A stretch of 64,000 nucleotides of DNA, taken from positions 496,001 through 560,000 of the forward strand of contig CM026555.1 of NCBI GenBank assembly GCA_015143295.1, written 5' to 3'. The translations under genes and the position numbers were made by a program. This document shows positions 24,465 to 35,646 of the stretch, one piece after another (within the stretch, counting starts at the first letter, position 1; each line of letters starts with the position of its first letter). The notes beneath the pieces were generated by a model. That model had not been told where the DNA came from, ran no database searches, and was given only the letters and a program-made list of their open reading frames with translations. This DNA is from Tetracentron sinense (lineage: Eukaryota > Streptophyta > Magnoliopsida > Trochodendrales > Trochodendraceae).

Positions 24465-24892
24465 TTTTGGTGTATGTGTATGTACAAAAAAAAAAAAAGG
24501 GGGTGGTCTTTTGTGGCCGATGGCTACAGCCTTGTTTTTCGGTACTGTTAATGCATCTGAATAATAACCTCCTTCATTTTTCTCTTTACACGTTATGTGA
24601 AATGTGATGTATAGCTCAACTTTCTCTCTCATTCTAGTTCGAGAGAATTCTAATATGAGATCACAAAGGAGAATTACAATAAGAAGGAATGATCAGTCAA
24701 CAAATTTTTTTTATTTATTAAAAAGTAGTAATTAGCCTAAGAAAAAATTTGTATTTAGCCTACCCCACATTTGACTACATCTTCAATCAAACGTCTTTCC
24801 ATTCCGGCACTCTTTATTTGTGTTTAATTGTGGTAACCCCAGTAAGGAAACTGATGGAAAACTCTCTAGCACCTACTATCTACCTACTATGG
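24465..24892. other. 3' flank of the heat-shock gene
   Basis: AT-rich 3' untranslated and downstream sequence, with an A12 tract (24486-24497) and an aataat word near 24561. Nothing else recognised. Confidence 0.4.
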
Positions 24893-25012
24893 AGAGTTGG
24901 ATCGTTGGATTAAGTCCCATGTCTTCACGTACGTGCTTTAAATGAAGGCCCACCTAATGCTTGAAACCATTGGATCTTGAATCCAACAGTCAAACTCTCG
25001 ATTAATACCGAG
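24893..25012. repeat. Small inverted-repeat (MITE-like) sequence
   Basis: gagagttggatcgttggatt on the left pairs with the reverse of aatccaacagtcaaactctc on the right, leaving about 60 bp between. No target duplication was found. Confidence 0.4.
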
Positions 25013-25104
25013 AGTTTAAATCACTTCCCACCACAATAATAAGTTTCCTATCCTATCAGTGAATTTTAACCAGTGTATTAAAAGAGGGGTGGGGATCACC
25101 AATG

Positions 25105-25270
25105 AGAACTGACATTTCATTAAATAGTATAAATGCAGGGCATGTTTACATTTTTCTAGAATATTGGCATCACACTGAAGAAATGAAAACTGACATTTCT
25201 TTTAATAGTATAAATGCAAGGTAAGTTAAACATTTATCTAAAATATTGGTATTACACGGAAGAAATGTGC
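25105..25270. repeat. Imperfect tandem duplication, unit about 85 bp
   Basis: 'actgacatttc.tt.aatagtataaatgca' followed by '...aatattgg.at.acac.gaagaaatg' occurs twice in direct order. Confidence 0.65.
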
Positions 25271-25350
25271 GGTAAGTAAAAGAAATTGGTAGAGAAAGGT
25301 AAGGAGGTTACCCTCTCATCGAGACCAATTACTAGTTTTTAGACAATAAC

Positions 25351-25948
25351 CACTACAAGATTTCTACGAGACTTGAGACCTATTACTAGTTTCTAGACAA
25401 TACCACTACAAGATTTCTACCAAGCCGTAACAAATTTTTTTTGTCACTAATGCTTGATTTTCTGTCACTATTACTATTAGAGACGGAAAATTATCCGTCG
25501 CTAATCCAGTACTAATGCCACTGTGGTTAAAGGTTATTAGAGACAGAAATATCTTTTCGTCACTAATGTTGGCAATATGAACTTCAAATTTAATAACGGA
25601 AAGAACATTTGTGACGGAAACATAAATAGTGATGGAAACATATCTGTCTCTAATTCTGTATTAGAAATGAAATTATTTCCGTCTCTAATTCTATATTAGT
25701 GATGAAACTATTTCCATCTCTAATACAGAATTAGTGACGGATATGTTTCCATCTCTAATATTATGTAGACGGAACAAATTCCGTCACTAATAATTTTTTT
25801 ATTAAAAAAAATGTGAATAAATGTCAGAATACTTATTAGAGACGGACTATTAGTGATGAATAATTTTCCCTCCTATAAGTGTCGTATTAGAGACAAAATT
25901 AATTTCGTCACTAATATTCGATCATTGCTCGATAGATTTCTTATAGTT
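25351..25948. mobile_element. Non-autonomous CACTA (En/Spm) element
   Basis: Terminal cactacaagatttcta occurs at 25351 and, duplicated with flank, at 25404. The right end reads tagatttcttatagtt (to 25948), its reverse complement with two changes. A 3-bp duplication aac flanks the outer copy, as for CACTA elements. The interior is full of subterminal motifs, attagagacgga and agtgacgga in both orientations, typical of this superfamily. There is no transposase. Confidence 0.75.
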
Positions 25949-26960
25949 AACTATTGCAAATTTTTCTTTAAATTACTAGTTTCTAAACAATAACTGTTTT
26001 AAATTTTTGTTTAAAACAAAATATTGATTTTATTTCTTATGATAGAATTCTGAAATCTTCTCTATTAAAGTTAAATAGGTTTCACCAATTATGGAGTTTA
26101 ATTTAGTTTCATTCTCCTAGTCGTTTCAATCTTTTTTCTATATAAGTGGTAACACCCTCTTCTTTGAGTGTAGAGATAAAGCTCTTATTTGAGAAGATAG
26201 GAAAGCTCTTTGGATTTCAAAAACTTCCCCCTCTTCTTTTTTCATGATATCATTATTTTGGTTTATATATATTGTCGAGTTCGTTGTGACTGTTAGATTG
26301 TGAGTACTCATTTTCGACATATTGATATCGTTGAATCCTAGAGGTGTCCGCCAGAGACCTATAAGCATCAGAGCGGTGACATTAATTACCTTAAGGGCAT
26401 CGTATTCAATATGTACCTTATTCTCTATATTGATGAGTGTTCTACCCTTATTTTTTTAGTTCAATATACTCAAATCATTAGAGTATTTTTCTGTACATTT
26501 TCCATTTTATTTATATTGCCTATATTAATTTTTATCCAATAATCTTAAAGTAATTAAATTAAGCATTATAAATTGTCAAGATGTGATAAAAAAAAAAATG
26601 TGTATATATATATATCATTTGATTTGATGAAAACATTAATTTGTAGACTATTCGTTTCTCACCGTTGATTTTGTACAAACCTGGCCAAGAAGCCAGATAC
26701 CGCCCCATAATAGGTCATGCAAAACGTAAGAGTATGGATGATATTCTTAAGAGAAGTGATTCAATATTTCTCGCCACAAGCAATCCCAGGAAGTGGTCAA
26801 TGTTGCTTCATGCTCATAGTTAATGTTAGATCCGGACAAACATTTTGGCATGGAATGGAGCCACTACGAAGAAGTTCTGGGAGTTACGAAGGAAGCTTCG
26901 CGCTCATATTGGTCATGGGTTGAGAACGGGAATTAAACTATATGAGATCTAATTTTTTCG
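25949..26960. other. No gene recognised
   Basis: AT-rich intergenic sequence with a (ta) tract near 26604-26612. A word agcatcagagc near 26365 faintly recalls a retrotransposon primer site, but nothing supports it. The ORF at 26717-26923 has no recognisable domain. Confidence 0.35.
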
Positions 26961-26964
26961 TTGT

Positions 26965-27036
26965 TTCCCAGTAGCTCAGTGGTAGAGCGGTCGGCTATTA
27001 ACTGACTGGTCGTAGGTTGGAATCCTACTTGGGGAG
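26965..27036 (+). tRNA. trnN: Plastid-type tRNA-Asn copy, probably non-functional
   Basis: 72 bp aligning along its length with chloroplast trnN-GUU: gtagctcagtggtagagcgg D-arm, cgtaggtt...aatcctac T-arm, acceptor ends ttccca/ttgggga. The anticodon reads att instead of gtt, and the T-loop has ttggaat where plastid tRNAs have ttcgaat. Several other bases differ. It is best read as a fragment of plastid DNA transferred to the nucleus and decaying, not as a working tRNA gene. Confidence 0.8.
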
Positions 27037-27885
27037 ATTCATTTTGAATTAAAGAATTTAGAATCAAATGGGTCGGTTTGGCCGTTAAGAGTAGGTAACT
27101 CGTTCTCTGTCTTTGTTTCTATTGCATTCTATCTCATTATGAGAATCACCGCCGATGAATAATAGGTACCCCACCCTAAGCAGAGTGAGTGGGCTGTGTA
27201 ATAGGCGACCATTTCGCTTAGTTCCGCGGGAGGGGGGGGGGGGGGGGGGCTGTGATAGTTCCGCGGGAAGGGGGGGGGGGGGGCTGTGACTGCATCTTGA
27301 CCCTATCCAATTTTTGGGCCAATTCCCCTTTCGTACTACCCAAAAATGAGATTCTTGTTGGATCTGAGTTTGGTGCTCCAACCATTACCAAACTAATACC
27401 TATTCCTTTTTCTTGAAAAAGTCTCAAAGTCTCCTTTTCTTCACTCAAGTGAAGAAAATACAGAATTCTTCTGGAAATAAGATAAGAGATGGTATTGGGA
27501 CTCAGGTCTTCATCTCCAGCCACATCTCCTCCCCCAAACGAAAATACATCAAGGCGTTCGAGGTGTCGTCGTCGATGAACCCTTCCATGCGAGTCGCGGG
27601 TTGATTCTCAAAATGTTGAATGGATCAAATTTTGTTCCTCCAGAGCAAGAGCTTGAGCCATTTGATCCGACATTAGTTGATCCTTTGAAGGATTTTGATA
27701 ACTACGACCCAGAGATGTGGAGGCCCATCTTCTGGCCATAACGACCCCAAGGCGAGTTGCATCTCGTCGGAGAAGAAATTGTGACCAGATAGAGGAAAGT
27801 AAGGACTGCCGTTTTGTTTTAAAATTGGGGCGTGGACCAATGAGGACTCGCCATTCCCTTACAAATTGGGAACCCATGATACGTT
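27037..27885. other. Possible continuation of the organelle-derived insert
   Basis: Sequence after the tRNA is less AT-rich and has several open stretches on the minus strand (27218-27523, 27608-27877) without stops or clear domains. It could be organellar DNA following trnN, but I could not match it to a named organelle gene, and the polyG tracts distort the frames. Confidence 0.25.
27222..27289 (+). repeat. Tandem duplication with G18 and G14 tracts
   Basis: The unit agttccgcggga-G(n)-gctgtga occurs twice. The G runs are 27232-27249 and 27270-27283. Confidence 0.85.
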
Positions 27886-28100
27886 AACTATTTTGCTTAA
27901 AAAAATGACGAAATGATGTGATAAAGTCTAGAGTTTCTCAACGGTATTGAGCATATACACTATTTTAGTGTATAACATTGTTGTTCTCATTGGGATCAAC
28001 GGTGATAGTGCTGGAGACGTGTCTTTATCGGTCTGTTTATGATCGTTTTATTTGCATAAGGTAGGAAGAAAGGAGAATTCTAAATGACAGTTTTTTAGAG

Positions 28101-28443
28101 ACCAAATCCTCTATGGACAAATCCGGTAATCACCCCCTTGAAGTCGCCACATGTCCCTTTTGACAACCCTTAACTATGGTTAAGATTCACCCACCCTTAG
28201 GATTCATCCACCCATCTTTGGTTTTTAGAAAAAAATATTAATTTTTTTTAATATTAAAAACATATTCTTATGATTTTTTTAACAATAATTTTTTTGAAAA
28301 AATAATTAATATTTATTTCTAAAAACCAAAGATGAGTGGGTGAAGCCTAGGGGTGGGTGAATCTTAACCACATTTAGAGGTGTCAAAAGACACACGTGAC
28401 GGCCTCAAGGGGTGATAACCGGATTTGCCGTAGAGGATTTGGT
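28101..28443. mobile_element. Foldback MITE, copy B
   Basis: accaaatcctcta and the reverse of its far end (accaaatcctctacgg) begin near-perfect inverted arms that run to the A/T-rich centre, with the same internal words as copy A (ccttttgaca, tttggtttttag). No target duplication was identified. Confidence 0.85.
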
Positions 28444-29110
28444 TTCTTTTCGTGAGCATAGTACAGAAACGAAGGCATAGTACAAAAGGATATGTTAAGC
28501 GAGAAAAGTCTCAACTTTAAAAGGTTTTCCTTATATGTTAAGTTTTTTTTTTTTTTTTACTTACATTGGGTGTCTATTAGCTTTAACTCACTGTTTTAAA
28601 AACCGGACCGGTCATAGAACCGGTTGCACGACCGGTTCCTGGTTTCACCGGTTCAGCAGGTTCCAAAGCACCTGTATCTATGCGGATCGAGGTCTCTCCT
28701 GTTGCAGTTTGATTGAATTCCACTCTTTCTCACCTACTTCAGTATAAAGTGCTATTCTTTTTTTGGTACGAGATATATATTTAGACCGCAACGCCGGTTA
28801 GGTTTTAGTATTTGTTTAATTAGTGGACGGGTAGAGAGTATATACAAACTCTCACCCTCTCGAACCCGATACCTCCCCCAAAGCAGGGGATACACCACCA
28901 GTAGGACAAAGCCCTATTGAATGGATAGGGTAGAACATTCATTAAATGCAAAGAAGAAAAAGGACGGGCTTCTTTCTCTCTTTCTCTCCTATTCCTACTA
29001 GTAGCTTCTTTCTCTCCTATTGGTAATTATAAAAGAGTACTAGAAAACAATACATTCATTAATTAATGGCAAAAAGATAGATGCTTCTTGAGAAGAAACC
29101 CGCAAAGCTC

Positions 29111-29178
29111 TTACGGTGGTAATTGTGGAAGATCAGTAGGAGCAAGAAGAGGGTGATCGATGGATTGGGGTTGAGTTT
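29111..29178 (-). pseudogene. DELLA gene piece, distal part
   Basis: Minus-strand reading continues from the segment at 45361 across the retrotransposon in the same frame. It gives a short proline- and leucine-rich stretch (LLAPTDLPQLPP), then a TAA at 29111-29113. It matches the low-complexity linker after the DELLA domain; the GRAS domain is absent. Confidence 0.55.
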
Positions 29179-30704
29179 TGATCGTCAGTCAATTTTAAAT
29201 TATTCATTCTTAGTAATAATTCTGTAGAATAGTACTAGTAAGTGTATCGTTCCTCTGAGGATTGCGATGGTTTCGTTGTCTTTTATTTAGATTAATTTTA
29301 AACTAATAAAATAGGTAATTGAATTTTTGTTAGATTAACTAAAATAATTAATTAAACTAATTAAATGAGATTTCTAAATTAATTATCAACTAATGGTTTT
29401 AAATCATTTGGAAGAGAAAATTTAGGGTTTTCAAATCCACCACTAACCTAATAATCATCCCTTATTTTAAATTTATCATAACCTCTTAAATTGCAAACAT
29501 TCTAGTTAGAGTGACAACACGTCCCCTCTCAACTAATCTAGAAAAGTTCAAGGGATCAAGCCCTAGGCATATCGTATCTTCGGTTAGCACGAATGATACA
29601 CACTAATCTACGGTTGTGTAATCACTCGTCTTCCCTTAGCATAAAATATCTTAGGACTTGGTCTCTCGATATGTTAAAACCATTGCATAAAACCTATGTT
29701 TAAATTCTAACAAAAATTAACACAAGTGATTTTAATTCTAATTTCATAAAATCTAAGACAAGGTTGATAATTCCATTGAAATCAAATATAAATAAATTAA
29801 ATCCGGTTGTTTGAAAACAACCCTCTAATTTTTGCAATCAATGGCTTATAACTAAGAAATCAAAAATAAAACAAAATAAAAAGACACAGATACTTGGTTA
29901 GGGTTTCATCAAAACCCTATAGTGGAAATTAGTTCATCAAGAGGGAGGAATGCAACATCTTCATAAACAAAGCTGTAGCACTTCTTTTCATGGCTTCCTT
30001 GATCTCCAGAGCTTCTCTTCTTCAGATCCAAAATCTCTACAAAATTCTCTAATCTCGATAATAGCTAGGAATTCTTCTTTTTATAGAGAAAGATAGAGTT
30101 CTTGTAAAATAAGAAGTTCTAATTGAGGTCTAACTCTTATTTTTCTCTCTCTATACTCTTTTTGGGTTGAATGAGGATTAAACCCTCATTTAGGAAGACA
30201 ATAATAGAGTTGGAAAGTGTTTAAGAGTACTTAAACACTATTCACGAAACACTATTCACGGAATACTATTTCACCCTATTTACAGTTTTGCAACTGAACT
30301 TCAAATAATTCTACATAGCTCAATTCTAATCAGATTGACCCGAAATTTTAAACATAGCTCATTTAGGTCATCTAGAATCTACCCAAAAAGTTTCATAAAT
30401 TTCGAATGAATCAAAATTATCAAACTACCCCTCTATTGATAGAAGTACGATTTTGGCCAATCGATCCATCAGGGTAGATTTTCGCGATTTCGCTCTCTTT
30501 TCTTCTTCGTTCTTTTGCTCTTCTCTTTTCTGAGATTTTTGGAGTCTTTGAAGCTTGTAAATCTTTCATTTTATCTTCTTTTCCTCGTATGAACCTGAAA
30601 CAAGAATAAACAAGCAAGTAGCATAAAATAATACAAATAATTACTCTAAATGATTAGCAAATTAAGTTTGAGGTGCTTTCATGTATAATATTTAGCACCG
30701 ATCA
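29179..30704 (-). repeat. 3' LTR of the Athila-type element
   Basis: Starts tgatcgtcagtc and ends gcaccgatca on the plus strand. It is highly similar to 43843-45360, with scattered substitutions and small indels (1526 versus 1518 bp). Confidence 0.9.
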
Positions 30705-30720
30705 CAACCCCAAACTTAGA
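30705..30720 (-). promoter_or_regulatory. Polypurine tract of the Athila-type element
   Basis: On the minus strand aagtttggggttg lies directly before the 3' LTR. Copies of the same word occur further into the 3' region (about 31930 and 37895). Confidence 0.55.
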
Positions 30721-32199
30721 CATTGCTAGTCCTCGAGCAATGAAAAATAAAATAAAATTAAACTAAACTAAACCTACATCCCCTTTCGTGGGATCTCCGG
30801 TTGCATTTTGCATATGCAACAAGCCTTTTAAACCCCTACATGGCCCTAGAGGAAGAGTGAAGTCTCGTGAAGGTTTACAGTGACGACACCTACAAACATC
30901 TGTACTACCCTGTCATTGTACAATATATTCAAGTAAAACAAGCAATTTTCAAAAGTGATTGAATCAAATTCCAAATTTTCCAGACTCATAATACATACAA
31001 GATAATCCAGAAATTATTAACAAGATTGAATTTTTCAACTCTCCATATTCTCAATTTCACATCATTCTTAACTATTTTTGAAAAAATTGGCTTCTAAAAG
31101 ATTTGTCAGAATTTTTTTTGATGTGTAATGTGACAAACAATTGAATGTGTGATATCAACCTTACTTTTCAACAATTTTTCTGTCTTCTCATTTATCATTG
31201 AATTTTATTTCAATTTAAACTACCAACTCCAAGACTTTCATTCAATACTTTTTTTATTTATTTATAAGTGTGACTGTGCAGAATTTAAGTCCATTAAGCA
31301 CTCTAGACAACCCATATAGCGAGTATTAGGCCGATAACTCTCAAACCAGATGGCTTTAGGGCACCAGGTGTCAAGACACCTCTAAGGGCTTAGTAACTCG
31401 AGTTAAATAGGCTACGAACTCAAACTAATCACACTAGTTTATTTTATCAATTCCAAAAATCACACAGTTTGACCCGAACTCTCTCTGCTTAGTGAGGTAA
31501 GAGGCCTGGTTACTAAGTGTAAAACCTAGTTAGGTAACCAATTCTTCTATCAATTTTTCTTTTTAGCCAAAGTTGATGTTCAATTTCTAGATTATCCAAT
31601 TCTTATGAGTTAACAAAATCACTATCAATTAGTTTGGTTTTAAACCCCATTAGACAATATGTTAGTGTGCTCGTGCAAATTTCAAAGTCTATTCATGACT
31701 AAAAAAATTCAGCTTTTGTAAGGTTAAAAATAGTTACAAACAGTGTGTATTTGGGATTATGTGTTCTCAAATTCAACCCTATCAATAAAATTTGGATTAT
31801 CCGATATACATTACAATCTTTCAAATTTTTAGAATAAAACAATCGAAAAATTTTCAGTGTTTTTGCTTGTCTTATCCTAGTCATGGTTGCACAATCATCA
31901 AAAATAATAGTGTAGCCTATTATTTCCTAACCCCAAACTTAAACTTTATATTGTCCTCAATGTAAAAATAAAAATAAAATAAAGAAGGTATTAGAACAAT
32001 AATACCTGAATCGTGAAATACAAACCATGATGAAAAGAAATCAAGAATGAAGAGAAACCACCCCAAACTTCGTCCAAATAATACGTACAGGGTTAGTACA
32101 AACCAAGAAAGATCTACACAATAAAATAATAGATGCAAATAAATAGAACATAAAATAATAAGCATCTGAAGTTATAACAGTGGATAAAACTAGGGACAT
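30721..32199 (-). other. 3' untranslated region of the Athila-type element
   Basis: AT-rich, non-coding, with long runs of stops in all frames. It continues at 35548-35646 beyond the inserted solo LTR. Confidence 0.5.
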
Positions 32200-33005
32200 T
32201 GTAGAACCCCGGAAATTCAAGTTCACTATACTATGAATAGTGCCAGTGAAAGGTGCCCTTGTATGGTATGTGTGAAGGCCTAAGGCCTCCTATTGTGTTA
32301 TTGATATTATGATTAGTTAATTGAGGGTTTTAGGTACATGGTTTGAGTCGTAAAAGGAGAGTATAAAGATACTCTAAGTAGGTGAAATCAAGGGTACAAA
32401 TACCCTAAGTGTTTCAATGGGTTGTTGGTGAATAGTGCTAGTGCATGAGGCATAGAGAGGCCGAAGCCTCTCATGCATGTCGGTGTGAATTTAAATGATC
32501 ATTGAGGTGGGTTAAAGACTTATGGAGAATGATTTATGAGGTGTGTGTAGGGTGTTGGACACAAGGGGAAAAGAGTGTGAAAACACTCGAGGTATTCTAG
32601 GTGTTGAAAAGGTATGTTTCGGCATTTACCTCAACTTTAAAGGGCTCTAGTTTAGCCATCGTTACTCAGAATTGAGTGATTATTGAATTTTTGGAAAGGT
32701 ATTAGAACCCTCTTCAAGGTTCATGTTGATCACTTTCCCTGATTTTGAGTCAGGGTTGAGTCAAAAGTGGGATTCCAAAATCGGGTTGGTTGTAAATTTG
32801 GGCTGTCGCAACCCATTGCAGACCAGTCAGATTTAGGGGCATTTTTGTCCATCAATAAAGAAGAATTAGAATTTTTTCAAAACATAAAATTTGTTCCTCT
32901 TCGAAAGACGAATCCAACGCAAGTTGAATCGTCAAAATCGGAGCACCGAGTCAAAAGTTATGGCCAAAATACTGAAGTACATTCTGCAGCACCAGTCAAG
33001 ACTGA

Positions 33006-33092
33006 GAGATCGGTCCACTACCTGTAGATCGGTCATAAGCACCGATCGATCGGTCCACTACCGGTAGATCGGTCATCTATCGGTCCTACGCG
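33006..33092 (+). repeat. gatcgatc palindrome cluster
   Basis: Repeated gatcggtc words plus a perfect 14-bp palindrome, accgatcgatcggt (33041-33054). Preceded by the conserved flank gagtcaaaagttatggccaaaat. Confidence 0.75.
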
Positions 33093-34161
33093 ATTTTCAG
33101 AAATTTTTTTAGGGGGTTTTTGGTCTTTTGGCCACTCCACCCTTATTTTTAAGGGTTGGCTTGAGCCAAGGGTGTTCATAAACAAGCTTAGCCATATTTT
33201 GAGAGGGAGTGAAAGAGGAGAGAAGGGGTTTTCACCCTAGGGCATCAACTTGAGAAAATCAAGGGGTTTTGGAACCCATGACCATCTCAAAAGCTTGGAT
33301 CTCTCAAATCCAACCTCAAGCACATGTGGAGTCCCATTCCAAGCTAGGGCAGCGTTCTCCACAGCATTTTTCAAGGGTTTTCTTCTCTTCTTCAAGGTTA
33401 GTACACCCTACTAACTTCTTTAGCAATAACCTAGATTCCTTTCTTGAAAATGATGATTTTTGGATCTTGTGTTCTTTCCTTTCCTTGAAATGCATTATTT
33501 TTCCTAATTATAAACAAGATAATTAATTGGTGAATGGGATGTGGATTGTTGGACATGGAGGCGATTGGATGCCGTATTGTGTGATGTGTGTGATGGAAAA
33601 TGGTGGATGGGCATTGTACGAACAATGAACGCACGCCTTGTGTATGATGAAACATAAGAACATTTAAGAACTTGAAATAATGTGGTTTGAATGTGTTACT
33701 CATTAGGTGTTTGACAAAATGCATGAATGAGAATGCCAAGAATAAAATGAAGGAATTGGGAAATATGACTTGTGTAGTTTTCCTTAAAAGGGTGATTTTA
33801 AAACAAATGCTCTATATGTGTTCATTGAATTCCCCATGCCTATGCAATTACAAGAAATGCCATATTATGCTTTATTGTTTCATGTTAACATGATTATGAA
33901 AAAGAGAATTGAAATGCAATATGTGTCCCTTTATTCATCTATGATAGTACGATCGTCATGCATGCATGAACCAAACTTTTTGAATATAAGCATATGAAAT
34001 AACAAGAAATAAGCATATGACAAGGAGGTTGGTAGCCCAGGGATGTGCGGGTGCTAGCCTCTGGCTCACAAGTTAAATTAACATGAATGTCAAGGGTAGG
34101 GCATATCCCTAGGATATGTCATACCTGGCTCACAAGAAAACACGATAATCAAGGAAATGAA

Positions 34162-34830
34162 GATGCTAATGTGTTCCGTTCCATCATAGTCCGGGCATTA
34201 GTAAGCAAGTTGCTAATGTGTTCCGTTCCATTATAGTCCGGGCATTAGCAAAGTAAAACAGGAAAGATACTAATGTGTTCCGTTCAATTATAGTCCGGGC
34301 ATTAGTAAACAAGGATAACTAGTGTGTTCCGTTCCACCATAGTTCGGGCACTAGTCAAGTCAAGCATGAGGCTAATGTGTTCCGTTCCATTATAGTCCGG
34401 GCATTAGTCAAACAAGATACTAATGTGTTCCGTTCAATCATAGTCTGGGCATTAGTAAGCAAGTTGCTAATGTGTTCCGTTCCATTATAGTCCGGGCATT
34501 AGCAAAGTAAAACAGGAAAGATACTAATGTGTTCTGTTCAATTATAGTCCGGGCATTAGTAAACAAGGATAACTAGTGTGTTCCGTTCAACCATAGTCCG
34601 GGCACTAGTCAAGTCAAGATAAGGATACTAATGTGTTCCGTTCAATCATAGTCCGGGCATTAGTAGGCATGGTGCTAATGTGTTCCATTCCATTATAGTC
34701 CGGGCATTAGCAAAGGAAAGCAAGAGCTAGTATGACCGTCCAAGTCATAGTTCGGGTACTAGTTAAACATGACACGCAAGAATAACAAGAACCTAGTATG
34801 TCCGTCCATTTCATAGTTCGGGTACTAGCT
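34162..34830 (+). repeat. Hairpin minisatellite, 13 copies
   Basis: Units of about 50 bp: stem, loop tgttccgttcca.tatagtccggg, stem. Stems are gctaatg/cattagc, actaatg/cattagt, actagtg/cactagt and ctagta/tactag. Copies 1-4 recur almost unchanged as copies 6-9, so a four-unit block of about 205 bp was also duplicated. Confidence 0.9.
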
Positions 34831-35117
34831 AAATAAGAACGAAACAAAGCATGTGTGATTCCCACGATACAAGAATAAGACGAGAATAAGTTGTAAATAC
34901 GGAAAACGAGTTTCGGAAAATCACAAGAAGTATTATCAAGAACAAGTCATGACTTTTGAATACAAGTTTACAATGCATGAGTTAAAATATGTTGTTCATG
35001 ATTTACTTTACATTATTATTTCTTTTAGCTTCCGCACTCTGATTATGTACCTTTGATGAACTGTATCATGTATGACATATTAATGTTATTACTATTGTTA
35101 GCTAGTAGCTTATACTC

Positions 35118-35138
35118 GCTGAGTATTCCATGCTCAGC
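35118..35138 (+). promoter_or_regulatory. Conserved LTR inverted-repeat box
   Basis: gctgag-tattccatg-ctcagc, followed by cgta and then atgtcggtagg. The arms pair perfectly here. Confidence 0.65.
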
Positions 35139-35646
35139 CGTACTTTTTATGTCGGTAGGTACAGTATGCGATTTGTGGACTCTTGTCCCTTGGATCGAGG
35201 TAGCTCGGTGTGAGCAGGAGATCCTTCTGATGGTTACCTAGATATTAGGAGGCTTGGCATATGGTCAATGGTTGGGATGAGTTAGCGAGAGAGACATGTA
35301 TTTGGGTTCTTGTGTTTGGGGATGTTGTCTCACTTAAGTTGGGACTCAAGTGGAGGAGTTCATGTTTATGTTGTAAATCCTATTTAATTATTGTAATCAA
35401 ATGCACTTGGAATATAGTTAAGTACTTAAAGAAATTTCTAGTTCTCTATTTTGCATGCCTTGTATACTCTTGCAGGTTGATTTAAGGTTAGGTCACTTCG
35501 CCAAAGTATCCTAACTCCTAGGGGGTATTTTGGGGCGTTACAGACATACAGGCTAAAAAAAAAATATCAAAAAAGTAGAGTGAAGCTCCATACAACTGAC
35601 TCATGAAAATATAAAAAAATTCCTAACTAAAGACTGGAAGACCAAC

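Larger units (their letters stand above)
32200..35542 (+). mobile_element. Solo LTR of a chromovirus-type element (3343 bp)
   Basis: Starts tgtagaaccccgg, ends ggggcgttaca and is flanked by perfect gacat duplications (32195-32199 and 35543-35547). No internal domain adjoins it. The body shares words with the LTRs at 15208-20314 and 47135-49529 (ggttcatgttgatca, gttgagtcaaaag, cagaccagtca). It contains a palindrome cluster, a 13-copy hairpin minisatellite and the conserved inverted-repeat box. It interrupts the 3' region of the Athila-type element and is therefore younger. Confidence 0.9.

Noticed and set aside
24333..24632. Minus-strand ORF opposite the heat-shock gene
   Set aside because: Antisense shadow of exon 2 and its 3' flank.
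26355..26375. Primer-binding site word agcatcagagc
   Set aside because: Only a partial match, with no LTR end before it.
27085..27381. Proline-rich minus-strand ORF
   Set aside because: The proline runs are the translation of the G18/G14 tracts.
31920..32226. Hydrophobic minus-strand ORFs as an envelope protein
   Set aside because: Phe/Leu-rich translation of AT-rich untranslated sequence; it runs across the boundary of the inserted solo LTR.
34162..34830. CRISPR-like array (regular repeats with spacers)
   Set aside because: Repeats are imperfect palindromic units within a plant LTR, spacers are also repeated, and no cas genes exist; eukaryotic context.
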